NCBI GenBank assembly: GCA_963788285.1
Contig: CAWBGB010000012.1
Location: 434,001 to 498,000 of the forward strand
Direction of reading: 5' to 3'
Length of the DNA: 64,000 nucleotides
Source: Alicyclobacillus_A sp963788285
GTDB taxonomy: Bacteria > Bacillota > Bacilli > Alicyclobacillales > Alicyclobacillaceae
Every line of letters starts with the position of its first letter. The first letter of the stretch is position 1. Both the position numbers and the translations under genes were made by a program. Below are positions 37,902 through 46,704 of this stretch, in pieces. Below the pieces are notes generated by a model, which was not told where the DNA came from, made no database searches, and was given only the letters and a program-made list of their open reading frames with translations.

Positions 37902-38108
37902 ATGGCGGCGGTGATAATTACGGTGAAAGGCATGACGTGCAGTGGATGCGTCAACTCGGTGACCAAGGCCGTGAAGAGTGTCGACGGTGTACAGGAAGCT
38001 AAGGTTGACTTACAGGGTCAACAAGCGACGGTGACATTCGATGAGGCGAAGACCAGTGTACAAGCCCTCATACAGGCTGTGGAGGACACCGGATACGGCA
38101 CGGAGTGA
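37902..38108 (+). CDS. copZ: Copper chaperone CopZ
   Basis: A 68-residue HMA-fold metallochaperone with the metal-binding GMTCSGCVNSV motif. AAAGGAGATG precedes the ATG. It normally hands Cu(I) to CopA, but the adjacent copA is broken, so its partner must be encoded elsewhere or be lost. A hairpin GCGAGGGC..GCCCTCGC (38122-38144) follows. Confidence 0.93.
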   Translation: MAAVIITVKGMTCSGCVNSVTKAVKSVDGVQEAKVDLQGQQATVTFDEAKTSVQALIQAVEDTGYGTE

Positions 38109-38121
38109 GACAACGGCGTTG

Positions 38122-38144
38122 GCGAGGGCGACATTGGCCCTCGC
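38122..38144. terminator. Hairpin between convergent copZ and ldh
   Basis: GCGAGGGC-GACATTG-GCCCTCGC, 8-bp arms, placed between convergent genes. No strong T-run. Confidence 0.55.
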
Positions 38145-38248
38145 GTCTCACCCGAAACTGCTTCGAGAAACATGAAGCTGTGGCCCTGACCGATGGGCCG
38201 GGCACAGCTCATTTTGAAATACAGGCATAAGTGGCGCTCCCGCCAAGG

Positions 38249-39187
38249 TCATTTGCCCACTTCACTGGAGGCGATGTGAGCAGATAGCTCTTCAGCCGAT
38301 TTGCGTAGGTTTGCCAGTTCCACCTCGTCCAGTGGCATATCGACCACGCGCTCGACCCCATCGCGTCCCACGACGCACGGCACCCCCATGTACACGTCCG
38401 AAATACCATGATAGTCCATTAAGAGGGTCGATACGTTCAAGACAGCATGTTCATCGCGGAGAATGGCGGCGGAGATCCGATCCAAGGCCAAGGCAATCGC
38501 GTAACTCGTGTACCCCTTAGCTTCAATCACCCGATAGGCGGCGTCTCGAGTCTGCCTGTAGATGGCGTCACGCCTCTCCCCCGCCAATTGCACTGGGACG
38601 CCCGCGATGTTTGTCTTACTCCACAATGGAACCTCCGTATCGCCGTGTTCTCCGACGATGTGTCCGTGGACACTGCGCGGGTCTACGCCCAGCTCATCGC
38701 CAAGAAGATACCGGAAGCGCGCACTGTCGAGTACCGTTCCCGAACCGATGACGCGCTGACTGGGTAAACCAGCTTGTTTCCAAGCAACATAAGACATCAC
38801 GTCCACCGGGTTTGTCGCGATGAGAAGTATGGCTTTGCGGGTGTAGTGAACGACTGAGTCTACAACCTCTCTTACAATCTGAGCATTCCGTGTTAGTAAC
38901 GCCTGCCTGCTTTCACCTGGCCGTTGCGCGACCCCCGCTGTGATGATGACGATGTCAGCACTACTACAATCGGCATAGTCCCCCGCCCACACCTTAACCC
39001 CACCGACGAATGGACAGCCGTGCTGCATATCGAAGGCTTCGCCGAACGCCTTTTCACGATTGACATCGATGAGTACAATTTCCGCAGCACGTTCCCGTAG
39101 AAACAGTGTGTAGGCGGTCGTCGCGCCGACGGCCCCCGCTCCGACCACCGCAATCCTCGACGGTTTCAATCCCGCTTCTAGGCTCAA
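38249..39187 (-). CDS. ldh: L-lactate dehydrogenase
   Basis: 312 residues from the TTG at 39187, which has AGGAGGG six bases upstream; the longer frame (39226) has none. NAD-binding motif VVGAGAVGATTAY with the D of LIDVNREKA selects NAD. Substrate residues are in QRPGESRQALLTRNAQIV (Arg), TNPVDVMSYV and the active His of GHIVGEHGDTEVPLWS. It interconverts pyruvate and lactate in the cytosol. It sits 26 bp behind the broken hpf copy, i.e. in a former hpf-ldh unit. Confidence 0.93.
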   Translation of the reverse strand: MSLEAGLKPSRIAVVGAGAVGATTAYTLFLRERAAEIVLIDVNREKAFGEAFDMQHGCPFVGGVKVWAGDYADCSSADIVIITAGVAQRPGESRQALLTRNAQIVREVVDSVVHYTRKAILLIATNPVDVMSYVAWKQAGLPSQRVIGSGTVLDSARFRYLLGDELGVDPRSVHGHIVGEHGDTEVPLWSKTNIAGVPVQLAGERRDAIYRQTRDAAYRVIEAKGYTSYAIALALDRISAAILRDEHAVLNVSTLLMDYHGISDVYMGVPCVVGRDGVERVVDMPLDEVELANLRKSAEELSAHIASSEVGK

Positions 39188-39212
39188 CTCAATCCCTCCT
39201 GAGCTCGCTGTT

Positions 39213-39735
39213 TCATATCGCTTCAATCAAGCCGTAGTTGCCGTCCCGACGCCGATACACGACATTCACAGCTCCCATATCTGCATTCGTGAAGACGAAA
39301 AAGTCATGGGCGAGCAGTACCAACTGGCTTCGTCCACCTGCATCGGTTTCATCAGGAACCGTTTCTTGCGCACGATGACAGGTCCTTGAGCCCGCACGAC
39401 TTCCGCTTGCACCTCGGTGGTATCGGGGCTGCCGTACTCATTGTGGAATGCCTTTTCCCGCTCATGCGGCTTGTTGTGCAACTTGGCCTTGTACCTCTGG
39501 ATTTGGCGTTGCAGCTTGTCTACCGCTAAATCGATGGACTTATACAAATCATCGGATGTTTCTTCCGCTCGCAGGATGGCACCAGGTAGCGTCATCGTCA
39601 CCAAACCCGATGTGTTCCTCGTTCAATGGATAAGTTGACCCGTGGATCATGAAGGTGTATCATCCAAGTACTTCTCCAAACGTCCGGTTCACTTCTCCAG
39701 ATACTCCTGCAGAGCGTCCGTCAACCGCGGTGTTT
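39213..39735 (-). pseudogene. Second hpf copy, several frameshifts
   Basis: Fragments in different frames align in order with HPF: LTDALQEYLEK, GRLEKYLDDTP, DPRVNLSIERGTHRV, then ILRAEETSDDLYKSIDLAVD..KKRFLMKPMQVDEAS, then LVLLAHDFFVFTNADMGAVN, ending NYGLIEAI at 39213. At least four indels separate them. It is related to, but clearly diverged from, intact hpf at 25341. Confidence 0.82.
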
Positions 39736-39839
39736 CGCGTGTTGCCCACTCCCCATCTACCCATCGATTCACTCTTGCAGTACGATGGCGTTGTCATGTG
39801 GAAGACCTCGTTGCAGTCTCATTATCGTTCACGGCGCCA

Positions 39840-40311
39840 AGGCCCGGCAGACACGTTCAGACTGATTACACATAGCGACGGCGGACTAGGCGGATTGGCT
39901 GGCCCATGGTCGAATTCAGGCGCTGCCGCTACGGACATCGCCCGACTTGGCGCAGAATTCCCTGAAATACTAAAAATACCATTGACATACACTTCGACAT
40001 CCCGTATAGAGGTGTACGGTATTTCTCGTGACTGCGAGTGGAGATAGTATCAAAAACGGTCGTTTATGAAACCTTCGGATAGACTCTTGCGGCACATTGT
40101 GCTCTGGCGTTAGCTCGATGGCTTTCTCGTGTGCTCGCTCTTCGAGCTTAAGCAGCCGTTCATACCGAGAGCCCATATAGTAGGGCCAGTCTAAATCGTG
40201 ATCAATCCGGTACGTTTGGGTGAGGACGAAATGATGCTTTGTTGTCTGCGGGACACTCGTACGCCCCTTTAGGATAAAGGTAGACGGCGGCACGGTTTTC
40301 GGCTGCGGCAA
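39840..40311. other. Overlapping coding-like remnants, unassigned
   Basis: The plus strand ends in HSDGGLGGLAGPWSNSGAA followed by DIARLGAEFPEILKIPLTY (to 40047). The minus strand 40048-40311 reads HHFVLTQTYRIDHDLDWPYY then MGSRYERLLKLEERAHEKAI. Both have protein-like composition but no start context, and I recognise neither family. Probably tails of broken genes. Confidence 0.3.
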
Positions 40312-40322
40312 ACCGTGTCGGG

Positions 40323-40505
40323 TTCAAGCATGGACATGGTCCCACTGCGATCGCAATTGCCACTGTGGCCCAAGCGCAAGGTGTTAACCTGATAGTGCTG
40401 GGTGGTCATGGCACAGACGATGTGGACAGATTGCTTGTATAGGCAGCGTGAGCTACGGTGTCCTGTACTGTGCGCAAACTCCGGTTATGGCCGTCAAAGT
40501 CTCAA
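40323..40505 (+). pseudogene. Universal stress protein remnant
   Basis: FKHGHGPTAIAIATVAQAQG, VNLIVLGGHGTDDVDRLLV, then after a one-base shift IGSVSYGVLYCAQTPVMAVK. It matches the C-terminal half of the Usp at 25902 (FKHMHGQPAIAIS..GSHGSGDVDRLLVGSVSHGV). The N-terminal half is missing. Confidence 0.8.
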
Positions 40506-40970
40506 GGCAGGTGCTGAAAAAATCGCTCCCTGCACGTGACTTACATACTCTTGCCCATACCGTGCGACGATCGTCCCACCCAAGCTGTGTCCTAACAAGA
40601 AGATGGGTTCGCTAGGATGCACCTCCCTTACAAAACCAATAAATTTGTGCATGTCATCCAGATACTCATAAAACGAATCTATGTGGCCACGTTTCCCCGT
40701 CGATTGTCCAAACCCCCGCTGATCAAATGCGTAGAAAGCAATATTGTGTTGCAAACAATGCCTTCCCAAATCGGCGAACTGTCCGGAATGCTGCTGACCT
40801 GCCCCGTGAATAAATACCAAAACCAAGGAAGGTTTGTTGGGAATTAATGTACGATAAAAAGGCTCAATTCGATGATTCACGTTAAACTTCCCGACAGCAC
40901 TGTGTACTATTCCAATGCCTGTTCCCCTACATTTTTCGATAATGTATCGTGAGTATGAGCAGTTACGCAA
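40494..40970 (-). pseudogene. Truncated alpha/beta hydrolase (monoacylglycerol lipase type)
   Basis: 158 codons with LVFIHGAGQQHSGQF (oxyanion region), FDQRGFGQSTGKRGHI and the nucleophile elbow LLGHSLGGTIVARYG. It stops right after AIFSAP-ALRL, where the usp remnant begins, so the Asp and His of the triad and about 120 residues are missing. No clear ribosome site is seen at the start. The fold looks unlikely to be active. Confidence 0.75.
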
Positions 40971-41076
40971 GCTCTTACCAAGGGGAAAAAATGTTTATCG
41001 AAAAGAGGGTTATCGCAACAGAATTTTAGATTAATGAAGTCCATCCAAATTCCGATTATCGACACTTCCCCCGGAA

Positions 41077-41784
41077 GTGTTACATGATATGGGACTCTCT
41101 TCACGTGTTGTGGACGAATTTGTGTATATTCCTGCTGGAATCCCGGGAATTCATAAGGCTCACCAATTTAGACGCCTAGTTGAGAAATTACGTTTCATCG
41201 GAAACGGAATTCCTATTGCATTGAAATTGGCAGCCAGCCATTACTTGGAGTTCGAGCTGAAAATCGCTTTAATGGCAGGCGTCGATGTCATTGTCATCGA
41301 TGGCGCACAAGGCGGAACTCATAGCTCCCCAGCAATTTTGACCGATGACTTTGGTTTACCAACATTGTCTGCACTTTGCAGAGCCGTTGAGTTTCTCAAA
41401 GAAAACAGGTATAGCAAAGACGTGGATTTAGTTATATCTGGTGGCATTCGTACGCCAGGCGACATTTTAAAGGCGTTAGCACTAGGAGCCAGTGCCGTCA
41501 GCTTAGGCTCAGCCGCACTATTTGCGGTGACGCATGATCAACTGGTTGAAACTCTACCATTTCAACCTCCAACGCAGATCGCGTGGGCGGATGGATCATC
41601 TCGGAACAAGTTTGATGTACAAAAAGGAGCCAAAAGTTTGGCGAATTTCTTGAAAAGCTGTTCCTTGGAACTAGAAACAGGGATTCGTGCTCTTGGAAAA
41701 ACATCGATTCGCGAACTGACCCGCGAAGACCTTGTCGCGTGGGATCCAGAAGCCGCACGTATCACTAAATTACCACTTGTCTAA
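41077..41784 (+). pseudogene. FMN-binding glutamate synthase-like fragment, copy 2
   Basis: A 235-codon C-terminal fragment: GLSSRVVDEFVYIPAG, then the FMN/barrel region GVDVIVIDGAQGGTHSSP, VISGGIRTPGDILKALALGA and RITKLPLV. The frame is open upstream only to about 41040, and the N-terminal half of the usual ~500-residue protein is missing. It shares about 90% identity with 18324-18817 over its last 165 codons and just past the stop. Confidence 0.75.
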
Positions 41785-42018
41785 TACCCTACCTGTGTTT
41801 TTAGACCTGTGCAAGTGTCGCGGGCTGAAGGTGTATCAAACCATAGCGTCCAAACAAACTCGACCGATAATTGAATGACTGTCACAAACCAAACGGCATA
41901 CAATTCGCCGCTCACGGTCAAATATGGCCGAAAACGAATATTCCAGTTTTTGTAATATCCGACACGCTGCAATATGTTAACTGAGACATGATGGAGCGGT
42001 GAAAATGAGGTCGTCATC

Positions 42019-42396
42019 TTGGAAAAAACTGTAGGCTCTGCGGTGTGTAGCATCTCCAATTTCAACATACACGACGTTTTGCTCGCTTGCGAAGTTTCAT
42101 TACGGGCCGGCAGCGTTGCATGCATTCGCAATCAGGAAGACATGGGACACTTCATCATCTCTGTGGTGCCAGCCTATTTTGTGGTGACGTCAGTTTGCAT
42201 TCCCCTTCTGTCTGTCATGCACGCCCATTACGTGCAGCGTGTCCAGGCGTTCCAGAGTCTTGCTGATATGAATACTGCGGACGACCTCAAACACCGGATA
42301 AAACAGATAACTGGTAGACTTCCCCACCACGCCTATGTGCCTGATTCATTACTTCGTCGGCCAACGTTTGCTTCTTGGTGTCAACCCTCTAAATAA
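42019..42396 (+). CDS. Hypothetical protein with one TM segment
   Basis: A 125-codon frame; the middle VVPAYFVVTSVCIPLLSVMH may be a membrane helix, followed by QSLADMNTADDLKHRIKQI. There is no good ribosome site and no family. It may start at an internal ATG (HFIISVVPAYF). Uncertain gene between the glutamate-synthase fragment and cydA. Confidence 0.3.
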   Translation: MEKTVGSAVCSISNFNIHDVLLACEVSLRAGSVACIRNQEDMGHFIISVVPAYFVVTSVCIPLLSVMHAHYVQRVQAFQSLADMNTADDLKHRIKQITGRLPHHAYVPDSLLRRPTFASWCQPSK

Positions 42397-42414
42397 TAAT
42401 CTTCGCCCAGTGAT

Positions 42415-42447
42415 TGTGAACTTTTGCGGACATAGGCTTTGTTCACA
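42415..42447. promoter_or_regulatory. TGTGAAC...GTTCACA inverted repeat upstream of cydA
   Basis: TGTGAAC (42415-42421) and GTTCACA (42441-42447), 19 bases apart, about 110 bp before the cydA start. Half-sites resemble those of Rex (TTGTGAA..TTCACAA) or Crp/Fnr proteins, but the spacing is too wide for one Rex site. It is not present in the truncated cyd copy, whose similarity begins at 42469. Confidence 0.4.
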
Positions 42448-42552
42448 TGGTCATTGCCTGATCTCAGTGCATAGATCCAAATTTTGAGTACATACTGCCA
42501 AAAGAAGTGAACCTAAGTTCAGTGGCTTCACGCATTGGCAGGAGGATTGTGA

Positions 42553-43924
42553 ATGATGAATTTAACTTTTGGCTCGCTGGCAGTTCGGGGTTGTTACCGT
42601 GTATCACTTTTTCTTTGTTCCCATGACCATTGGCATGGCACTTCTCCTTGCAATTATGGAGACGATATACGTAATCACTCGCAACGATACCTACAAATCC
42701 ATGACGAAATTCTGGGGGAAGTTGTTCTTAATCAACTTTGCGGTAGGCGTTGTCACTGGCATCCTGCAGGAATTCCAATTTGGCATGAATTGGTCCAATT
42801 ACTCTCGTTTCGTTGGAGACGTGTTTGGAGCCCCTCTCGCCATCGAATCCTTAGCCGCCTTTTTTCTCGAATCGACTTTCCTTGGCGTGTGGTTGTTCGG
42901 CTGGGACAAGGTGTCTCGATTCGTTCATTTGGCTTCCATTTGGCTGGTTGCCATTGGCAGCAACATATCCGGGTTTTGGATTCTCACGGCGAACGCCTTT
43001 ATGCAAAGACCCGTTGGGTACGCGATTCGAAATGGTCACGCCGAAATGTCCAGCTTCTTGGCCTTGATTACCAGCCGCCAGGTTTGGCTGGAGTTCCCGC
43101 ATGTGATTTTCGGGGCATACGCGACGGGTGCTTTTTTTATAGCAGGCGTGAGCGCATATCAACTATTGCGCAAACGAGGGGTCGGGCTCTTTCGTCGTTC
43201 GTTTAAGATTGCAGTGACAGTCGGGGCCTTAGCCAGCGTCTTAACGGTCATTGTTGGACACGAGCAAGCTCAATATTTAATAACGGTGCAGCCGATGAAA
43301 ATGGCTGCGTCCGAAGCACTCTGGAACACAAGCCCAGAACACGCCCCATGGACATTATTCGCTCTGATTAATGATAAAAAGCAGCAGAATTCCGCCCAAA
43401 TTCAGATCCCCTACGCATTGAGCATTCTTGCGTATAACCGGCTGAGCGGGAAAGTGGAAGGGATGAACCAACTCCAGGCACAATACGAACAAAAATACGG
43501 CCCGGGAAATTATGTTCCACCCGTCCGAACAACATTCTGGAGCTTTCGAATCATGGTTGCAGCCGGTACTTTGATGATGCTATTTGCGCTTTACGGCGTG
43601 TATCTTTCCATCAAAGATCGGCTGGGGCAAAACAAGTGGTTTCTGCGACTCATGGTCCCAGCCATCGCGTTGCCATTCATCGGACACACCATGGGCTGGA
43701 TTATGACTGAAATAGGTCGTCAACCCTGGGTGGTCTATGGACTGCTTAAAACCGAGAATGGAGTTTCGCCGACGGTACCAGCAAGTGAGGTCTTGACGAC
43801 CTTGATTGGCCAGACAGTCGTCTACGGGATTCTCGCGGCGATTGACATTTATCTCTTTCTTAAGGTCATTCGTGCAGAACCGGATGGAAAGGTACCCGAT
43901 GAAACGGTTGTACCATCCTTGTAA
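42553..43924 (+). CDS. cydA: Cytochrome bd oxidase subunit I, damaged start
   Basis: The body (from codon TTG at 42569, LARWQFGVVTVYHFFFVPMT) is a complete CydA of about 450 residues: heme-b595 region QFGMNWSNYSRFVGDVFGAP, Q-loop with KMAASEALWNTSPEHAPW, and the GHTMGWIMTEIGRQPW end. The expected ATG at 42553, behind GGCAGGAGG, is out of frame with it because one base is inserted at about 42562-42567 relative to copy A (31101). A TAA lies just upstream of the TTG. So translation would need reinitiation at TTG, or the gene is inactive. It is a quinol-oxidising, high-affinity O2 reductase subunit in the membrane. Confidence 0.88.
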
Positions 43925-43945
43925 CGCATGTTGGGAGGATAGAAT

Positions 43946-44956
43946 ATGGATCTGAACACGGTATGGTTCATTATCATCAGCGTTCTGTTTATCGGTTTTT
44001 TCTTTCTCGAAGGATTTGATTTTGGAGTCGGTATGCTGGTACCGCTTTTAACCAAAGACGATACCGAGCGAAGAGTCCTGATTAACAGCATTGGACCGTT
44101 CTGGGATGCCAACGAAGTATGGTTGATTAGTGCTGGTGCTACGATGTTCGCTGCGTTTCCAAACTGGTACGCCACTTTGTTTAGCGGTTTTTATTTGGCA
44201 CTGTATTTCATGGTTCTGGCCCTTATCGGTAGAGGGGTTGCTTTCGAGTTTCGAGGCAAGGTGAGCAACGCAAAATGGCGTACAACGTGGGACTGGATAA
44301 TTTTCTTCGGAAGCTTGCTGCCTCCTTTGTTGTGGGGGATAGCACTCGCTAACCTGATGAGAGGTGTGCCGATTGATTCCCATATGAACTATGTCGGCGG
44401 TTTTTTTAACCTGCTTAGCCCGTATGCGCTGGTTTGCGGAATCACCGTGGTGATGTTATTTCTCCTACACGGAGCGTTGTTTGTGACCATTCGAACGTCC
44501 TCTGCCATTCAAGAAAAAGCCAGTGCATTTGCCATGAAAATTGGCGGCATTACGACGGCCCTTCTGTATTTGTTCGTGATACTCACTTACTTTCAGACTG
44601 ACATCTTTACCAGACTCGGGGTTGACCCAGGTCCTGTCCCCATTGCGGCGGGTCTCACACTGATTTCCGTGCGCTTTTTGATTCGAGCCAAACGCTACGC
44701 CTGGGCATTTGCGATGACCGGCACAACGATTGTGTTATCCACCATCACGGTATTCATGGGGTTGTACCCCCGCGTCATGATCAGTTCTTTGAACCCCGAT
44801 TGGAGCCTGACTGTTTACAATGCCGCGTCCAATCCATATTCGTTACGGGTCATGACAATCGTTGCAATCACCGTCATTCCACTTGTTTTCGCATATCAAG
44901 CGTGGAGCTATTGGGTATTCCGTCAACGTGTGAAACTGGAGCATTTGGACTACTGA
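43946..44956 (+). CDS. cydB: Cytochrome bd oxidase subunit II
   Basis: 336 residues, GGGAGG before the ATG. Typical start MDLNTVWFIIISVLFIGFFF then LEGFDFGVG. The conserved GPFWDANEVWLISAGATMFA and RGVAFEFRG are present, with eight TM helices. It is 21 bp after cydA and overlaps the next gene by the stop/start ATGA. It forms the membrane heterodimer with CydA. Confidence 0.95.
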   Translation: MDLNTVWFIIISVLFIGFFFLEGFDFGVGMLVPLLTKDDTERRVLINSIGPFWDANEVWLISAGATMFAAFPNWYATLFSGFYLALYFMVLALIGRGVAFEFRGKVSNAKWRTTWDWIIFFGSLLPPLLWGIALANLMRGVPIDSHMNYVGGFFNLLSPYALVCGITVVMLFLLHGALFVTIRTSSAIQEKASAFAMKIGGITTALLYLFVILTYFQTDIFTRLGVDPGPVPIAAGLTLISVRFLIRAKRYAWAFAMTGTTIVLSTITVFMGLYPRVMISSLNPDWSLTVYNAASNPYSLRVMTIVAITVIPLVFAYQAWSYWVFRQRVKLEHLDY

Positions 44957-46704
44957 TGATGAATCGAAGACTGTTGCATGAGTTAAAAACAAAATATCCC
45001 TTACTTGCCGCGACGTTGTGTCTCTATGTTTGCGGCGGCATGTTGACGGTGATCCAAGCGATGTTTGTCGCCCACATTGTCAACGCCGTGTTTATCGGAA
45101 AACACAGCCTGCACCAGGTGGAGATTCCGATGTACCTGCTCCTCGGATGTATCTTAGGACGCGCGGGGTGCCAGTACGCAGGGGAAGTTTGTGCGAGCCG
45201 GTTGGCTATTTCGGTGAAAACCGATTTGCGTACAAAGCTGATTGACCATATCCAAACGCTAGGACCGGCATATGCCCGTTTCGAAAGAACCGGAGAACTG
45301 TTGAATTCGGCGGTTGAAGGTGTTGAGCAACTGGAACCTTACCTCACGCGGTACGTACCCCAACTCGCCATGTCCGCGTTCATCCCTATCACCATCCTGG
45401 CCGTCGTCTTGACAAAAGACATCCTTTCGACAGTCATTTTTATGGTCACTGCTGCGCTGATTCCATTTTTCATGATTTTAATTGGAAAGGGCGCGCGGTC
45501 TGTTTCGGAACGCCAATGGAAGATGCTCAGCTTACTGAGCGCCCACTTTTTTGATGTACTCCGTGGATTCACGACCCTGAAATTGTTCAATCGAAGCAAG
45601 GCGCAAATTGACACCATTGCACGGCTCAGCGACAAGTATCGCACCTCGACCATGGGCACGTTACGGGTTGCCTTTCTCTCGTCGTTCGTCCTTGAATTGC
45701 TGACCACACTAAGCACTGCCATGGTCGCGGTGGCGATTGGACTGCGTTTATTACACGGGGAAATGACGTTCTCCGTTGCTTTCCTCATCTTGCTACTGGC
45801 ACCCGAGTTTTATTTGCCGATTCGGCTTGTCGGCACAGAGTTTCATGCAAGTATAAACGGAATGACTGCCGCAAACCGCATATTCGAGATCTTGGATACA
45901 AAGCCGCTCGTAATACATCCTGTGTCGGTCTCCGTTGCCCCGCCCCGCTTCGATGGCGGGGATATGCAAATTACGCTTGACAATGTGAGCTACCAATACC
46001 CTGGTGCAAATCGCAAGGCACTAAGCAATGTATCGCTGGTGTTTCACCCTGGAGAAACCATTGCCATTGTTGGACCCAGTGGCGCAGGAAAAAGCACTTT
46101 GCTTGATTTGATCATGGGATTCCTGCACCCCACCGAAGGACACATCTTACTTGATGACAAGACACCATTAGAGCGAGTTCCTTTGGACTGGTGGCGAGAG
46201 CAGATTGCGTTTGTTCCACAAAAACCATACCTATTTCACGGCACCATCATGGAGAACTTACGACTCGCCAATCCAACCCTTTCGACGGAAGACGTCATCT
46301 CCATCGCGAAAAAAACAGGCGTCCATCCATTTGTTCAGTCGCTCCCAGATGGCTATGAAACAGTCATTGGCGAACATGGAGCGCGTTTGAGCGGAGGACA
46401 AATTCAACGAATGGCGCTCGCTCGTGCATTTCTCAAAGACAGTACCATCGTAATTATGGACGAGCCTTCTGCCCACCTCGATGTAGAGAGTGAGTTTGTC
46501 ATCCGAGCGGCACTCAAGGAAATCGTAAACTCGCGCATGGCGCTGATTGTCGCGCATCGAATGAGTACCATCCGTCATGCCGACCGGATTGTGGTCATGG
46601 AACACGGTTGCGTTGTCCAACAAGGTAGACATGAAGAGTTGCTGCAACGGGATGGGTTGTACCGAAAGTTGCTGAATGCTTTTGTGGGGGAAAGTGTATC
46701 GTGA
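44956..46704 (+). CDS. cydD: Thiol reductant ABC exporter, CydD-type subunit
   Basis: 582 residues; the first ATG overlaps the cydB stop (TGATGATG). The N-terminal TM domain contains the family landmark FFDVLRGFTTLKLFNRSKAQ. The ATPase domain (about 340-580) has Walker A VGPSGAGKSTLLDLIMG, Q-loop FVPQKPYLFHG, signature LSGGQIQRMALARA, Walker B TIVIMDEPSAHLD and H-loop VAHRMSTI. With CydC it exports glutathione or cysteine needed for bd oxidase assembly. Intact. In B. subtilis naming this position is called cydC. Confidence 0.92.
   Translation: MMNRRLLHELKTKYPLLAATLCLYVCGGMLTVIQAMFVAHIVNAVFIGKHSLHQVEIPMYLLLGCILGRAGCQYAGEVCASRLAISVKTDLRTKLIDHIQTLGPAYARFERTGELLNSAVEGVEQLEPYLTRYVPQLAMSAFIPITILAVVLTKDILSTVIFMVTAALIPFFMILIGKGARSVSERQWKMLSLLSAHFFDVLRGFTTLKLFNRSKAQIDTIARLSDKYRTSTMGTLRVAFLSSFVLELLTTLSTAMVAVAIGLRLLHGEMTFSVAFLILLLAPEFYLPIRLVGTEFHASINGMTAANRIFEILDTKPLVIHPVSVSVAPPRFDGGDMQITLDNVSYQYPGANRKALSNVSLVFHPGETIAIVGPSGAGKSTLLDLIMGFLHPTEGHILLDDKTPLERVPLDWWREQIAFVPQKPYLFHGTIMENLRLANPTLSTEDVISIAKKTGVHPFVQSLPDGYETVIGEHGARLSGGQIQRMALARAFLKDSTIVIMDEPSAHLDVESEFVIRAALKEIVNSRMALIVAHRMSTIRHADRIVVMEHGCVVQQGRHEELLQRDGLYRKLLNAFVGESVS

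Noticed and set aside
42415..42447. A single Rex operator
   Set aside because: Half-sites are TGTGAAC/GTTCACA but 19 bases apart, whereas Rex uses about 4-8; kept only as an inverted repeat of unknown binder.
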